Assembly (NCBI RefSeq): GCF_047495875.1
Contig: NC_092460.1
Coordinates: forward strand, 1-64,000
Origin: Pithys albifrons albifrons
Taxonomy: Eukaryota; Chordata; Aves; Passeriformes; Thamnophilidae
Reading direction: 5' to 3'
Length of the DNA stretch: 64,000 bases
Shown: positions 44,615 through 53,843 of the stretch, piece after piece
How the letters are laid out: each line of letters starts with the position of its first letter
Numbering within the stretch: the first letter of the stretch is position 1
Notes under the pieces: model-generated
The model's database searches: none
Seen by the model: only the letters and a program-made list of their open reading frames with translations
Told to the model about the DNA's origin: nothing
Program-made: the position numbers and the translations under genes

Positions 44615-44667
44615 CTTTTATACCCGCGGAGGCCACGCCCACGCCTGCGTGCCCCAGCCCAACCAAT
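44615..44667 (-). promoter_or_regulatory. TATA/CCAAT core promoter on the minus strand
   Basis: Plus-strand CTTTTATA at 44,615-44,622 reads TATAAAAG on minus. A CCAAT box in inverted orientation lies about 40 bp upstream at 44,663-44,667, and a CCACGCCC box sits between them. The spacing is that of a canonical TATA promoter. Three further ATTGG sites near 45,003, 45,034 and 45,064 read CCAAT on the minus strand. All lie in a CpG island. Confidence 0.55.
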
Positions 44668-45002
44668 CCCGGCCCGCCCGTCCCTGCCCTGACTCTCTTT
44701 CCCCAAGCGCGCTGGTTCTTCCAACCCCGCGGCTGCCGCCGCCGCCTTTCCGGGGGCGATCTCCTCTGCTCCCCGCCCTTCCCGCGTTCTCCCGGGACAA
44801 TTCCCACCGGGAGATAACCTGGTGAGCTTCCACTCGCCCTTCGCTGGCCCCAACAGCCTCTGCCGAGCCTGCGGCAGCGAAGCCGCGGCTGCAGGAGCTG
44901 CGCCTGAGGAGAGTAGCAGGGCGGGGCCAGGCTGAGGGGCCGGGCCGCGATGCACTGGGCAGAGCTTGCCGAGATCGTACCGGATTGAAAAGGCGGGCTA
45001 TC

Positions 45003-45070
45003 ATTGGACGGAGCGGAGAAAGGCGGTCCGTGATTGGTGGGCCCGGCGCGGCCACGAGCAGCGATTGGCG
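45003..45070 (-). promoter_or_regulatory. Cluster of three CCAAT boxes (minus orientation)
   Basis: ATTGGACGG, GATTGGTGGG and GATTGGCGG occur at roughly 30-bp spacing on plus, giving CCAAT on minus. They are candidate NF-Y sites for the divergent CpG island. No TATA lies immediately beside them. Confidence 0.5.
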
Positions 45071-45780
45071 GACCTTGGAGCTTCAGGCTTCCTTCCTTGG
45101 TTTCTCTTGGACTCCTGTTGTGTGTCACTGGGTCCCTGGGGATGTGGGGGTTTCTGTAGGACGCTGGAAGATCCTGGCGGTCCCCGGGATGCGCTGGGGG
45201 TCCCCAGGTCTCCGAGGCTGGCATTCCTGATGTGTAATTTATGTACATATGTAAAGTTTCTTGAACTTTAAAGCCTTGATCTTTGTTTAAATGGAAATTG
45301 TGTACTTATAGGCAGCATCTTAAAAATAAAAATCATTCACTTCTGTTATGGGTTCAAGATTTGGGTTGGAGGATTTTGCTGCTGGGTTCTTTTCTGAGGT
45401 TTTTTGGTTGGTTTTCTGGTGGCGTGCCTTAGGTTACTGTGGCTAAAAATGTGAAGAAGAATGAAGGTGAAAAACTCTTGAAGCATTTATATTGTAGTAA
45501 ATAGTCAAAGGTTGCACTCTCCACTAAATACCATGTAAGAATATTGTTTTCAAAAAGCATAGAAATTAAAGGTAAATAAAAAAGAAAACACTGGAGAAAA
45601 TCTGTTGATTTATTCATCTATACAATAGTCACTTGATCTTGGGTCCGAGGCATGGGGCAGCTATAGCAGCCTTGGGTTAAGAGCTATTTTCACATGTGCC
45701 CTACTTTTTTTAGGTTAGTTGTGGGCATTTGCATAATGAATGCCATTTATGTTTCTGGAGTGGTCTAAGTAGGATTGTGG
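45071..45780. other. Intergenic stretch with a plus-strand AATAAA
   Basis: About 700 bp of ordinary sequence without a supported gene. The segment 45,120-45,225 resembles the reverse complement of 46,660-46,770; both have GGCGGTCCCCGGGA and GTCCCCAGGTCTCCG in the same order. AATAAA lies at 45,325-45,330 on plus, so a short plus transcript could end here. Confidence 0.5.
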
Positions 45781-46190
45781 AGTCCGCCAATAGGATCTTT
45801 GTTTGTGGAGCCAGCCAATAGGAGCTTTGTGGAGCCCACAAATAGGATGTTTGTGGAGCCCGCCAATAGGATGCCGTTCTTCGGGCGGGGAGGCGGGGCT
45901 AGCCCCGGGCGGGAGCTGCGTAACAATGACAGGCGCGCCCGCCAATGGGATGCCGTTCTGCCGGCGGGGAGGCGGAGATAGCTGAGGGCTGGACCCGACG
46001 AGACTGACAGGCGGGGCCCCCAATAGAATACCGTTCCTCCAGCGGAGAGGTGGGGCTAGCTGCGGGCGGGAGTCGGCGAAGACTGACAGGCGTTCTCGCC
46101 AATGAGATGTCATGTCGCCGGCGGGGAGGCGGGGCTACCCGCGGGGGGGAGCCGCCTGAAGACTGACAGGCACGCCCTCCAATGGGTTGC
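45780..46190. promoter_or_regulatory. Tandem CCAAT-box and GC-box array
   Basis: CCAAT occurs at 45,787, 45,815, 45,863, 45,942, 46,020, 46,099 and 46,179. A decayed ACAAATAGG member lies near 45,837. The first members sit in units of roughly 25 bp with GTGGAGCC. The last four are 78, 79 and 80 bp apart, in modules that each combine GACAGGC, CCAAT and GGGAGGCGGGGC-type GC boxes. NF-Y binds CCAAT and Sp1/KLF proteins bind GC boxes. This looks like a promoter module amplified in tandem within a CpG island. Confidence 0.75.
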
Positions 46191-46560
46191 CGCGACCCTG
46201 GTGGGGAGGGGAGCTAGCCACGGGCGAGACGACGCTAATGGGGGGCCGTACTCCCGACTTGCAGGCCGTTCCAGCGTCGTTGCTATTAATCGGCAAGCGC
46301 TGTGGCTTCCGCGGCAGCCAATGTGGACCCGCCGGGCGCTGCCGGCACCTCCGCGCCCTCCCTCCCGTCTCCGCGCTCGCCGGTCCCGCTCGACCCGCGA
46401 CGGGGCCTGCACCGCCTCCCGCCTCCCCTCCTTGCCCGCTCCCGGCACGACCCCCGCCCCTCCGCCCCTCCGCCCCTCCGCCCCCCCGCCACAGGCGGGC
46501 TGAGCGGCCCCGCAGCCTCCGTGGCGCGGCCCTGGCCCGATGCCCCGGGTAGCGAGGGGG
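46190..46560. promoter_or_regulatory. CpG island core beside the CCAAT array
   Basis: A very CpG-rich segment with one more CCAAT at 46,318-46,322 in GCAGCCAATGTGG. This is a typical place for a plus-strand start after the CCAAT array. The frames here are arginine/proline-rich and overlap on both strands, so I do not call a protein. Confidence 0.5.
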
Positions 46561-46970
46561 GCTGGAGGCGGCGGGCCCTGCAAAGGACACCCCCAGGGCA
46601 GCTTCACATTCCAAGTTGCTCTGGTCTCCCCCAGCTCTCCATTTCTTCTCTGCAGAGCACAGCTGGACTCTGCCGGCCCCGGAGACCTGGGGACACCCGG
46701 CACCTCCCGGGGACCGCCACGGTTCTCCCAGGGACTTAAAACGACACCCCAAGACTTCCAGGTACCTCCAGGGTCCAACAGGAACCCACAAGAACCCCCA
46801 ACACCCCTAGGAGGCCCCCAGAGTCTCCCACCATGCCCCGGAACCCCGGAACGCCGCAAAACAGCTCCAGGGATCTACAGGGAATTCTTTTTTTCATGGA
46901 TTTGGATTGCACAGCCTCCTGTATTTTTTGTTTTACAAAGCCTGCAAAATAAAACGAGGCGCCTCAAAAC
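46560..46970 (+). ncRNA. Candidate terminal exon of a short plus-strand transcript
   Basis: A good acceptor (CCATTTCTTCTCTGCAG) ends near 46,656. AATAAA lies at 46,948-46,953 in TGCAAAATAAAACG. With the CCAAT-array promoter upstream this would make a two-exon RNA of a few hundred bases. The intervening sequence is partly an inverted relic of the CTGGGGGTCC-type repeat. Coding capacity is not convincing. Confidence 0.3.
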
Positions 46971-47123
46971 CTTCTGGGTTCCACCGAGGCTTCCCACACT
47001 CATCTATTTTTCGTGTCGTTTTCCTCATTTTTTTAATTTATTTGATTCTTTTGACTCCATTATCATTACCATTACAGGCCGTGCAGGGCGGCGCCGTCTG
47101 CCGCGCCCGCTGGCCACGCCCCC

Positions 47124-47260
47124 GCCCCGCTGGCCGAGCGGTCAAGGCGCCCGCCTGGAGCGCAGATGCCTCTGTCCAAACTCCGGTTCGAATCCCGGCC
47201 TCGGCCGCTCCCTCGGCCTCGCCGGCGCCGCCTGGCGGACACGGCCGAGAATTGCATTGC
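47124..47260 (+). mobile_element. tRNA-derived SINE-like element with A and B boxes
   Basis: TGGCCGAGCGG at 47,131-47,141 matches the Pol III A box, and GGTTCGAATCC at 47,185-47,195 is a perfect B box. The spacing of about 54 bp is that of a tRNA with a long variable arm (Leu or Ser type). The acceptor and anticodon stems do not pair well, so it is not a functional tRNA gene by eye. The sequence after the tRNA-like head (GCCGCCTGGCGGACACGGCC and GCACTC) is repeated at 57.4 kb, as expected of a dispersed element. Confidence 0.5.
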
Positions 47261-47920
47261 AGTCCGGCACTCTCCCAGTCGGGGATCGTCTCTTTCTCTA
47301 GAGCAGCGCTTTCCCCTCCGCACCACCCAGCAGCGACCTCTGCGCCTGGCAGAGGCCTGAGGCATCCCACTCTAGGCTCTGGGCTTCCTTTCCTTTCTTC
47401 CACTGCAACCGTCGTGCCAAGCAAGGGTTAAAATCACACGCTGTAAGGGGAAACGCAATTACTGAAACAGAAATAAATGCCAACTACACACCACCTCACT
47501 GCCTAAAGGTCCCTCCCATCCCAACCCAGCCCACTCTGGGATTCCAGCACGATTCCACACTCTCTCCCTGCATTTATTTTGCACCATTTCCTCTCAAATT
47601 CAAATTCTCAAATTTAGGTGCTTTTTAAAGCAGTAATTTAAAAGTCATTGCAGGAATAAAAAGGGACTATAAAACATCCAAAAATCATTCCTACAGCCGT
47701 CAAATCATTATTAATTGGAAGACACTTCCCTCCTCTCTGTCCTTATTTGCTGGAAAACCTTACAATGCCAATTGCCTCTTTTTAGGGTGGTTTTCTTCCA
47801 CAGCTCCTTTCTCCCAGGTCAAACCTCCTGAGATATTCAGGCCTTATTTGGAGGTAAATTTTTTCCAGGGGGATTTTCCCACTTTTGAGCAGACCAGAGA
47901 AGATTTTCCAAGGTCCCCAA
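47260..47920. other. Unique intergenic stretch
   Basis: Ordinary AT-richer DNA with no supported gene, promoter or repeat. It ends where the first copy of the ~1.06-kb segmental duplication begins. Confidence 0.6.
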
Positions 47921-48981
47921 GACATTTCTGCACGTCACCTGTTACTGATTACAGAGCACAGGATAAGGCAAGAACAAATTTGGCAGCACTTACCACCTGG
48001 AATTTTCTTTCTCAACAAATTGCTGCTGTTCCTCCTGGCTCTGGAGGTTCCTGCACGAGCCCTTGTCCCAGCCCTGCCACACACACACAAGAAGCAACAG
48101 GCACACAGGCGCTGCTTTCACAATTCCTGACCCAAACCCTTGCCTTTCCTGCCCAAAGCTGAGGGAAATCTGACAGAGTATTAACAAATCAGCTTTGCTG
48201 ACAGCAGTCAGCGCTCCACTCCTTCGGACGTTGCAAAACTTTGTAGGGAACAGACCCAAATTCTAAAGCGCAGTCTCACTCTCTAACAGATTTTGTTAGA
48301 GAGAGAGTGAGCCGTGACTCATAGAACAGGAAAAAAAGACTGCACAAGGAATAACAGAAGGTTTCTCAGAAGAACTCAAGTTCCTCTTTCCCTCATGCTG
48401 GGACTGCACCATCCAACTCTGGCATTTAAAAGACAATAGGAGTTGTTATTAATACTTTAACTTCTGCAACGTGGTTATTTCCCAGAGAACTGGGCCAGCA
48501 CTGAGCTGCTTCCATGTGCCTGCAGCACTTTGGGGAGTAGCAAGATGATGTCCCACTTGTGCTTGGAAAAATTCAAGAGAAGGAAAAGTCAGTTCCCTTT
48601 TCCCTCGCTGACCCATAACCAAACCAGTCATGTAGGACAACACAGACTATTCACAGAAGGCATAATTCAACAGGGATAAAAATGGGAACCAAGGCCCCCA
48701 GAATGGGAAAGTAAAATCATGCTGCTTTTCTAACAGGAGCACAAAAAACTCATTCAAGCCTGAGAGGAAATTACAAACCACAAGAAAAAGAACCAAAAGA
48801 AACGCTCTGCCTTGATACAACTCTCTGATCGTTCCAAAGGAAATTCTCCACAGATCATAAGCAATTACCAATCATTTCGCCTCTGTAAATAAACAAGGAC
48901 TTGGGTTTCTGTTCAGGTGCTGGACGTGTGCATTGAAGGTTCAGGAGTCTCGTGGGGTTGTTTAGGACTGATCCTGGCAGG
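47921..48981. repeat. Segmental duplication A, copy 1 (~1.06 kb)
   Basis: GACATTTCTGCACGTCACC at 47,921 begins a stretch matched at 49,585, initially 1,664 bp away, with substitutions and small indels. It contains a hairpin at 48,275-48,311. Small minus frames of 89 and 74 codons are present in both copies, but this is expected from the recent duplication. A donor-like GGTGGTAAGT on minus after QEEQQQFVEKENSR is intriguing but not a recognised exon. Confidence 0.85.
48275..48311. other. Inverted repeat / hairpin, copy 1
   Basis: CTCACTCTCTAACA and TGTTAGAGAGAGAGTGAG flank GATTT, giving a stem of about 14-16 pairs with a small bulge. It also occurs in the second copy of duplication A. Confidence 0.7.
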
Positions 48982-49584
48982 CCCGGACCAAATCCAACCG
49001 TCCTTATCACTGCTCCGTGCTGAATCTGGGGGGAATATTGATACAGTTTAGAAATACTCCCCTTCCCTGCTACTCAGTCCTTCTTTACACATTCATGGAG
49101 CAAATTTACTCCATCCTTTCTTCCCAACAACAGCTCTCCAGCCCCAGTCCCAGCTCTCACAGGCACAAACTAAACCCACCTGAGGCAACGGTTCTATCAG
49201 CACCTGGAATTCCGAGCTCCCCGGGCCCTGCGCTGCTCATCCAAACACTCACAGCTCCGCCCACAGGCTCTATGTTCCCAGAGGGAAAAACGACTGGACG
49301 GGACACACCTCGGACATCACAGTTCCTCTCATTCCTGGTGCCCTGCAAAGTCACAGGAAGTACAGTCCCTCTCAGACCCTTCACCCCTGAACACGAGGAC
49401 ACCTGCACTTTACACTGGATCCCAGGGACCTGCACAAGTGTGTTCAAGTGAGCACAAGTCGATGGCTCCCTCTGACACATCCAGCCCTCCCTTCCCTCTG
49501 AGAAGTCCCAAAGACTCCCACTCCACCCCTGCGTCTCTGCCCTGTGCAGAACCCGCACCGAGCTCAGCTCTCCCCTGGCCCTAG
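48982..49584. other. Spacer between duplication A copies
   Basis: About 600 bp present once. No supported coding exon, promoter or known repeat is seen. A 144-codon plus frame has no recognisable domain. Confidence 0.55.
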
Positions 49585-50660
49585 GACATTTCTGCACGTC
49601 ACCTGTTACTGATTACAGAGCACAGGATAAGGCAAGAACAAATTTGGCAGCACTTAACACCTGGAGTTTTCTTTCTCCACAAATTGCTGCTGTTCCTCCT
49701 GGCTCTGGAGGTTCCTGCACGAGCCCTTGTCCCAGCCCTGCCACACACACACAAGAAGCAACAGGCACACAGGCGCTGCTTTCACAATTCCTGACCCAAA
49801 CCCTTGCCTTTCCTGCCCAAAGCTGAGGGAAATCTGACAGAGTATTAACAAATCAGCTTTGCTGACAGCAGTCAGCGCTCCACTCCTTTGGACGTTGCAA
49901 AACTTTGTAGGGAACAGACCCAAATTCTAAAGCGCAGTCTCACTCTCTAACAGATTTTGTTAGAGAGAGAGTGAGCCGTGACTCATAGAACAGGAAAAAA
50001 AGACTGCACAAGGAATAACAGAAGGTTTCTCACAAAGAACTCAAGTTCTTCTTTCCCTCATCATGCCGGGACTGCAGGACCCAGCATTTAAAAGACCCTA
50101 GCATTTAAAAGACAATACAATTGTTACTGATTCTTAAACCTCTGCAACGTGGTTATTTCCCAGAGAACTGAACCAGCACTAAGCTACTCCCACATCCCTG
50201 CAGTGCTTTGGGGAGTAGCAAGATGATGTCCCACTTGTGCTTGGAAAAATTCAAGAGAAGGAAAAGTCAGTTCCCTTCTCTCTCTCTGATCCATAAACAA
50301 AGCAGTCCTGTAGGACAATGCAGGCTATTCACAGGAGGCCTGATTTAACAGGGATAACAATGGAAACAAACAAAGCCCCCCAAAACAGGAAGGTAAAATC
50401 ATGCTGCTTTTCTAACAGGAGCACAAAAAACTCATTCAAGCCTGAAAGGAAATTACAAACCACAAGAAAAAGAACCAAAAGAAACGCTCTGCCTTGATAC
50501 AACTCTCTGATCGTTCCAAAGGAAATTCTCCACAGATCATAAGCAATTACCAATCATTTCGCCTCTGTAAATAAATAAGGACTTGGGTTTCTGTTCAGGT
50601 GCTGGATGTGTCCATTGAGGGTTCAGGGGTACCGTGGGGTAGTTTAGGGCTGATCCTGCT
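49585..50660. repeat. Segmental duplication A, copy 2 (~1.07 kb)
   Basis: This copy ends at about 50,660 in TAGTTTAGGGCTGATCCTG. There it abuts, without spacer, a partial copy of the CSE1L pseudogene exon. Compared with copy 1 it carries ATTTAAAAGACCCTAGC, a short tandem gain near 50,085-50,105. Confidence 0.85.
49939..49975. other. Inverted repeat / hairpin, copy 2
   Basis: Same stem and GATTT loop as at 48,275, with no substitution in the arms. Confidence 0.7.
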
Positions 50661-50661
50661 G

Positions 50662-50788
50662 AGAGAATGCAGTCTGATAGCCTGGAGTATCCTCTCTGTC
50701 AGTGAAGTGCTCCTTGTCAGGGGTTGTGTCATGCCATCCTCAGGCAGCTCAAACAAGCCAAGGAGGGAGGGCCTGCAGCAAAGGAATC
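50662..50788 (-). pseudogene. CSE1L: Second, truncated copy of the CSE1L penultimate-type exon
   Basis: This segment matches 52,938-53,059 at a displacement of about 2,276 bp. It corresponds to the exon beginning (minus strand) after a CCCCAG acceptor and encoding remnants of LFELPEDD. It holds only the 5' part of the exon. It shares the 4-bp frameshifting insertion with the other copy, so that defect predates the duplication. It also has a private insertion of about 5 bp (GTCATGCCATCC versus GTCATCC on plus). The product would be non-functional. Confidence 0.75.
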
Positions 50789-50926
50789 CTGGGGGGAGAG
50801 GGGAGAGGAACAGTGAACAGGTGAGGACAGCCTGTGCTTCACAAGAACGCTCAGATTACCTGGAACCCCTTTGCAGAGACTTGCTTAACTCCTGGCACTG
50901 TCCCTGTCCCAGGGAAGCTGCACTAG
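50789..50926. repeat. Segmental duplication B, copy 1, left of the LTR
   Basis: Continues the duplicate of 53,060-53,197 up to the LTR insertion site. It contains GAACAGTGAACAGGTGAGG and GAACCCCTTTGCAGAGAC. It is the intron flank of the CSE1L exon in the other copy. Confidence 0.8.
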
Positions 50927-51562
50927 TGTCCTGGGTTGAGCTGGCAAAACGCCAACTGTCCAGGACAGAGTGAAGAGGGTTCCTCCTCCCCCCAGCCAGC
51001 CAAGGGAAAAAAAGAAGAGAGAGAGAAAAGAAAAAACCTCAAAAGCAGGTTTATGCTGGAACTAACTACATGTATTTACACAGAAAAGAGAAAATTAAGA
51101 GGAAACTACAATATAACACACACTTACACAAGTTATGTATAACAAGAAATAATTTCCCACTTCCCAGTAAACACAAATTCTACCATTTCAACTACAAATC
51201 ATTCTAGAGAAGTCAATTCTTCAGAGACAGACTTAAGCAGAGAGAAAAGCTAAGAACAAACATTTTACTTCCCTAAGATAACATGATGGTAAGCTGGTAC
51301 TCCGGGCTTGGGCCTCCCCATCCCTCCTGGGACAGCAGAGTGTCTTGCTGGGACCACAGCTGTGAAGCAACTGCCTAAGCCACTCCCACACACCAGCTCT
51401 TACCCCTTTTGAGATGATGCAATATGGTATGGAATACAATATTATTGGCCAGAAGAAGTCAGCTGTTAGCTAGCTCAGTCCAGCTCAAGTCAGCTGACAA
51501 TTCCCAGGCCTAGCTGAACTTTTAAAAACTAAATTTAGGCCCATCTGGCCAAACCCATAACA
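50927..51562. mobile_element. Solo LTR of an endogenous retrovirus, 636 bp
   Basis: The element starts TGTCCTGGG and ends CCATAACA, so it has the TG...CA termini of LTRs. It is flanked by a 5-bp target duplication, ACTAG, at 50,922-50,926 and 51,563-51,567. The homologous duplicate near 53,195 has the empty site with one ACTAG, which proves insertion and gives exact borders. No gag, pol or env sequence is present, so it is a recombined solo LTR. The 5-bp duplication and the start sequence suggest an avian ERV family; the family and orientation are not certain. Confidence 0.85.
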
Positions 51563-51705
51563 ACTAGGACTGTGGGTCTGGGTCCTCTCCAGGCACAATG
51601 CAGCTACTGATAATAACAGCATCAGCAATGCACTCATTTTTTTATCAGCTCAAATTGCCATGATAGAAACCCAAGAAAAGCAATCCTTTTCCAGATTGTA
51701 ACTCC
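51563..51705. repeat. Segmental duplication B, copy 1, right of the LTR
   Basis: CTAGGACTGTGGGTCTGGG resumes the similarity to 53,193-53,330. It ends near CTTTTCCAGATTGTAACTCC, where the 51-bp minisatellite starts. Confidence 0.8.
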
Positions 51706-51707
51706 AG

Positions 51708-52345
51708 AGGGCTCAGGGACACTCAGCATGCACAGACAGAGCAGCACAGACACAGCAGAGGGCTCAGGGACACTCAGGAGGCACAGAACCTGCAGCACAG
51801 ACACAGCTGAGGGCTCAGGGACACTCAGCATCCACAGAACCTGCAGCACAGACACAGCAGAGGGCTCAAGGACACTCAGCATGCACAGAACCTGCAGCAC
51901 AGACACAGCAGAGGGCTCAAGGACACTCAGCATGCACAGAACCTGCAGCACAGACACAGCAGAGGGCTCAGGGACACTCAGCAGGCACAGACAGAGCAGC
52001 ACAGACACAGCTGAGGGCTCAGGGACACTCAGCAGGCACAGAACCTCCAGCACAGACACAGCAGAGGGCTCAGGGACACTCAGCATCCACAGAACCTGCA
52101 GCACAGACACAGCAGAGGGCTCAGGGACACTCAGCATCCACAGAACCTGCAGCACAGACACAGCAGAGGGCTCAGGGACACTCAGCATGCACAGAACCTG
52201 CAGCACAGACACAGCAGAGGGCTCAGGGACACTCAGCATGCACAGAACCTGCAGCACAGACACAGCAGAGGGCTCAGGGACACTCAGCAGGCACAGACAG
52301 AGCAGCACAGACACAGCAGAGGGCTCAGGGACACTCAGCCACTGC
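51708..52345. repeat. 51-bp minisatellite, 12 units
   Basis: Each unit has GGGCTCAGGGACACTCAGCA, then either TGCACAGAACCTGCAGCACA or a GGCACAGACAGAGCAG variant, then GACACAGCAGA. Because 51 is a multiple of three, both strands stay open (226 codons plus, 245 minus) and read a 17-residue repeat such as EGSGTLSMHRTCSTDTA. No start context, promoter or splice signals support translation. Confidence 0.9.
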
Positions 52346-52843
52346 CATGGCTCTTCATGCACAGGGCACAAGCTCAGACACTCTGAGAGCAGCAGTTATG
52401 GAGGGTGAAACAGCTCATCTCTCAGACAATCTTTACTTACCCAAATCTTGAACAAAACAAACACTATCTGGGGTAAGAGTTAGCTGTGCACTCAAAATGT
52501 CTAATTTTATATGAGCTGCCTGAATCTCCCACGTCCATGCAACTGAACAGGAGACAACCATTAGTTATAGGCCATCAAGGGGATAAATCTTCATCTTTTA
52601 AATAGCATATATTTGAGCTGATTGCTAAACTAAGTGCTGTGAAAAATAAGGCCTTTCTGAGGTTACCAGGAAAACCTTACAAAAGCCAAGTTCCAATGAA
52701 CAAGAAGACACAGCAAGATCTTGCCTTCTGCCTACAACACACTTCATTTTGCTGATTAACAAACCTTAGCAAGAGACCATTCTCACAGAGGCATTTCTTC
52801 TCTGCTGAATGCAGCCCAGGGATGCAGAGCCCAAGCCACCTAC
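52346..52843. other. Unique stretch downstream of the CSE1L pseudogene
   Basis: About 500 bp with no repeat or supported gene. The final coding exon expected downstream of the exon at 52,844-53,059 is not found here or further left, so the pseudogene is truncated at its 3' end. Confidence 0.55.
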
Positions 52844-53059
52844 CCTGCCTGGGCACGCTGTGAACCAGCTGGATCCTGGGATTGTTCACCATTTGCCCCA
52901 CAGGATCATGTTCTTCCTTCCCAGCAAAGGCCAGCTGGGAGAATGCAGTCTGATAGCCTGGAGTATCCTCTGTGTCAATGAAGTGCTCCTTGTCAGGGGT
53001 CGTGTCATCCTCAGGCAGCTCAAACAAGCCAAGGAGGGAGGGCCTGCAGCAAAGGAATC
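52844..53059 (-). pseudogene. CSE1L: CSE1L pseudogene exon f (frameshifted, last one present)
   Basis: After the acceptor CCCCAG it reads IPLLQAL, then a 4-bp insertion, then LLGLFELPEDDTTPDKEHF and DTEDTPGYQTAFSQLAFAG through DPVGQMVNNPRIQLVH. A deletion of about 11 bp then restores only ACPGR in another frame before the donor GGCAGG|GTAGGT. The LFELPEDD, TPGYQTAFSQLAFAG and DPVGQMVNNP strings identify CSE1L. Confidence 0.9.
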
Positions 53060-53330
53060 CTGGGGGGAGAGGGGAGGGGAACAGTGAACAGGTGAGGACA
53101 GCCTGTGCTTCACAAGAACGCTCAGATTACCTGGAACCCCTTTGCAGGGACTTGCTTAACTCCTGGCACCGTCCCTGTCCCAGGGAAGCTGCACTAGGAC
53201 TGTGGGTCTGGGTCCTTTCCAGGCACAATGCAGCTGCTCATATTAACAGCATCAGCAATGCCCTCATTTTTTAGCAGCTCAAATTGCTGTGATACAAACC
53301 CAAGAATAGCAATTCTTTTCCAGATTACAG
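53060..53330. repeat. Segmental duplication B, copy 2 (without LTR)
   Basis: Intronic flank of CSE1L exon f, duplicated at 50,789-51,705 where the LTR has inserted. It carries the single ACTAG at the empty site (near 53,194). Similarity ends after CAATTCTTTTCCAGATTA. Confidence 0.82.
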
Positions 53331-53843
53331 CTTTTCTCTAAGTACATTCAAAAAGAGTTCTAGTCCTGGATCCGGTTACTGTCATTCAATTTGGGCTACC
53401 TGAGCCCCCAGACTGCTGGACTGCCTTTCAGTCTCCAGAGCTTTCCCCCAGATTCCACTTTCAGGCTAAGACACTACAGCCTGTCAGGTTGTGAGTATTC
53501 TCAGGCCTCCTGACTATGACAGTTACAAGTCAAAAGTGGGCCCAGCTTTCCAGAAGGAATGCAAGCTGACAGCAGCCTAATTCCCTTCAGTGGAGCTCTA
53601 CTCAGCCAAATCCAGGCTCAAACACAGCTCAAACCAGCTCTGCCATTTGCTTTGAAAACACACTTCCCTTTGTGCAGTGAAGGATGAAAAGGTATGAAAA
53701 GCCTCAAGCTGAGTCTCACCACAACAAGTGGGCCTGAAGAAATGCCAAAGGAGTTTATTGGAGGGATCTATTCTGGTGAAAGCTCCTACTTTCCAGACCT
53801 CCAACAGCATCACCAGCAGACCCTGAAGAAGTGTGGCACCTAC

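Noticed and set aside
43479..45248. 589-codon minus ORF over the 44-bp G+C array
   Set aside because: Most of it is alanine/arginine/glycine repeat translation that is also open in other frames. It begins upstream of the likely promoter and crosses the TATA box.
47131..47210. Functional tRNA-Leu or tRNA-Ser gene
   Set aside because: The A and B boxes are good, but acceptor and anticodon stems pair poorly and the T-stem has a mismatch. A second truncated copy with the same tail points to a SINE-like element.
50329..50553. Hydrophobic 74-codon minus frame (LFLVVCNFLSGLNEF), also at 48,647
   Set aside because: Present in both copies only because of segmental duplication. The C-terminal parts differ by frameshift and no family or splice context is recognised.
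50927..51562. Internal retroviral genes near the LTR
   Set aside because: The homologous empty site shows the insertion is exactly 636 bp, so it is a solo LTR with no coding part.
51634..52408. 226- and 245-codon frames over the 51-bp minisatellite
   Set aside because: Both strands are open with the same period, which is expected for a stop-free unit divisible by three.
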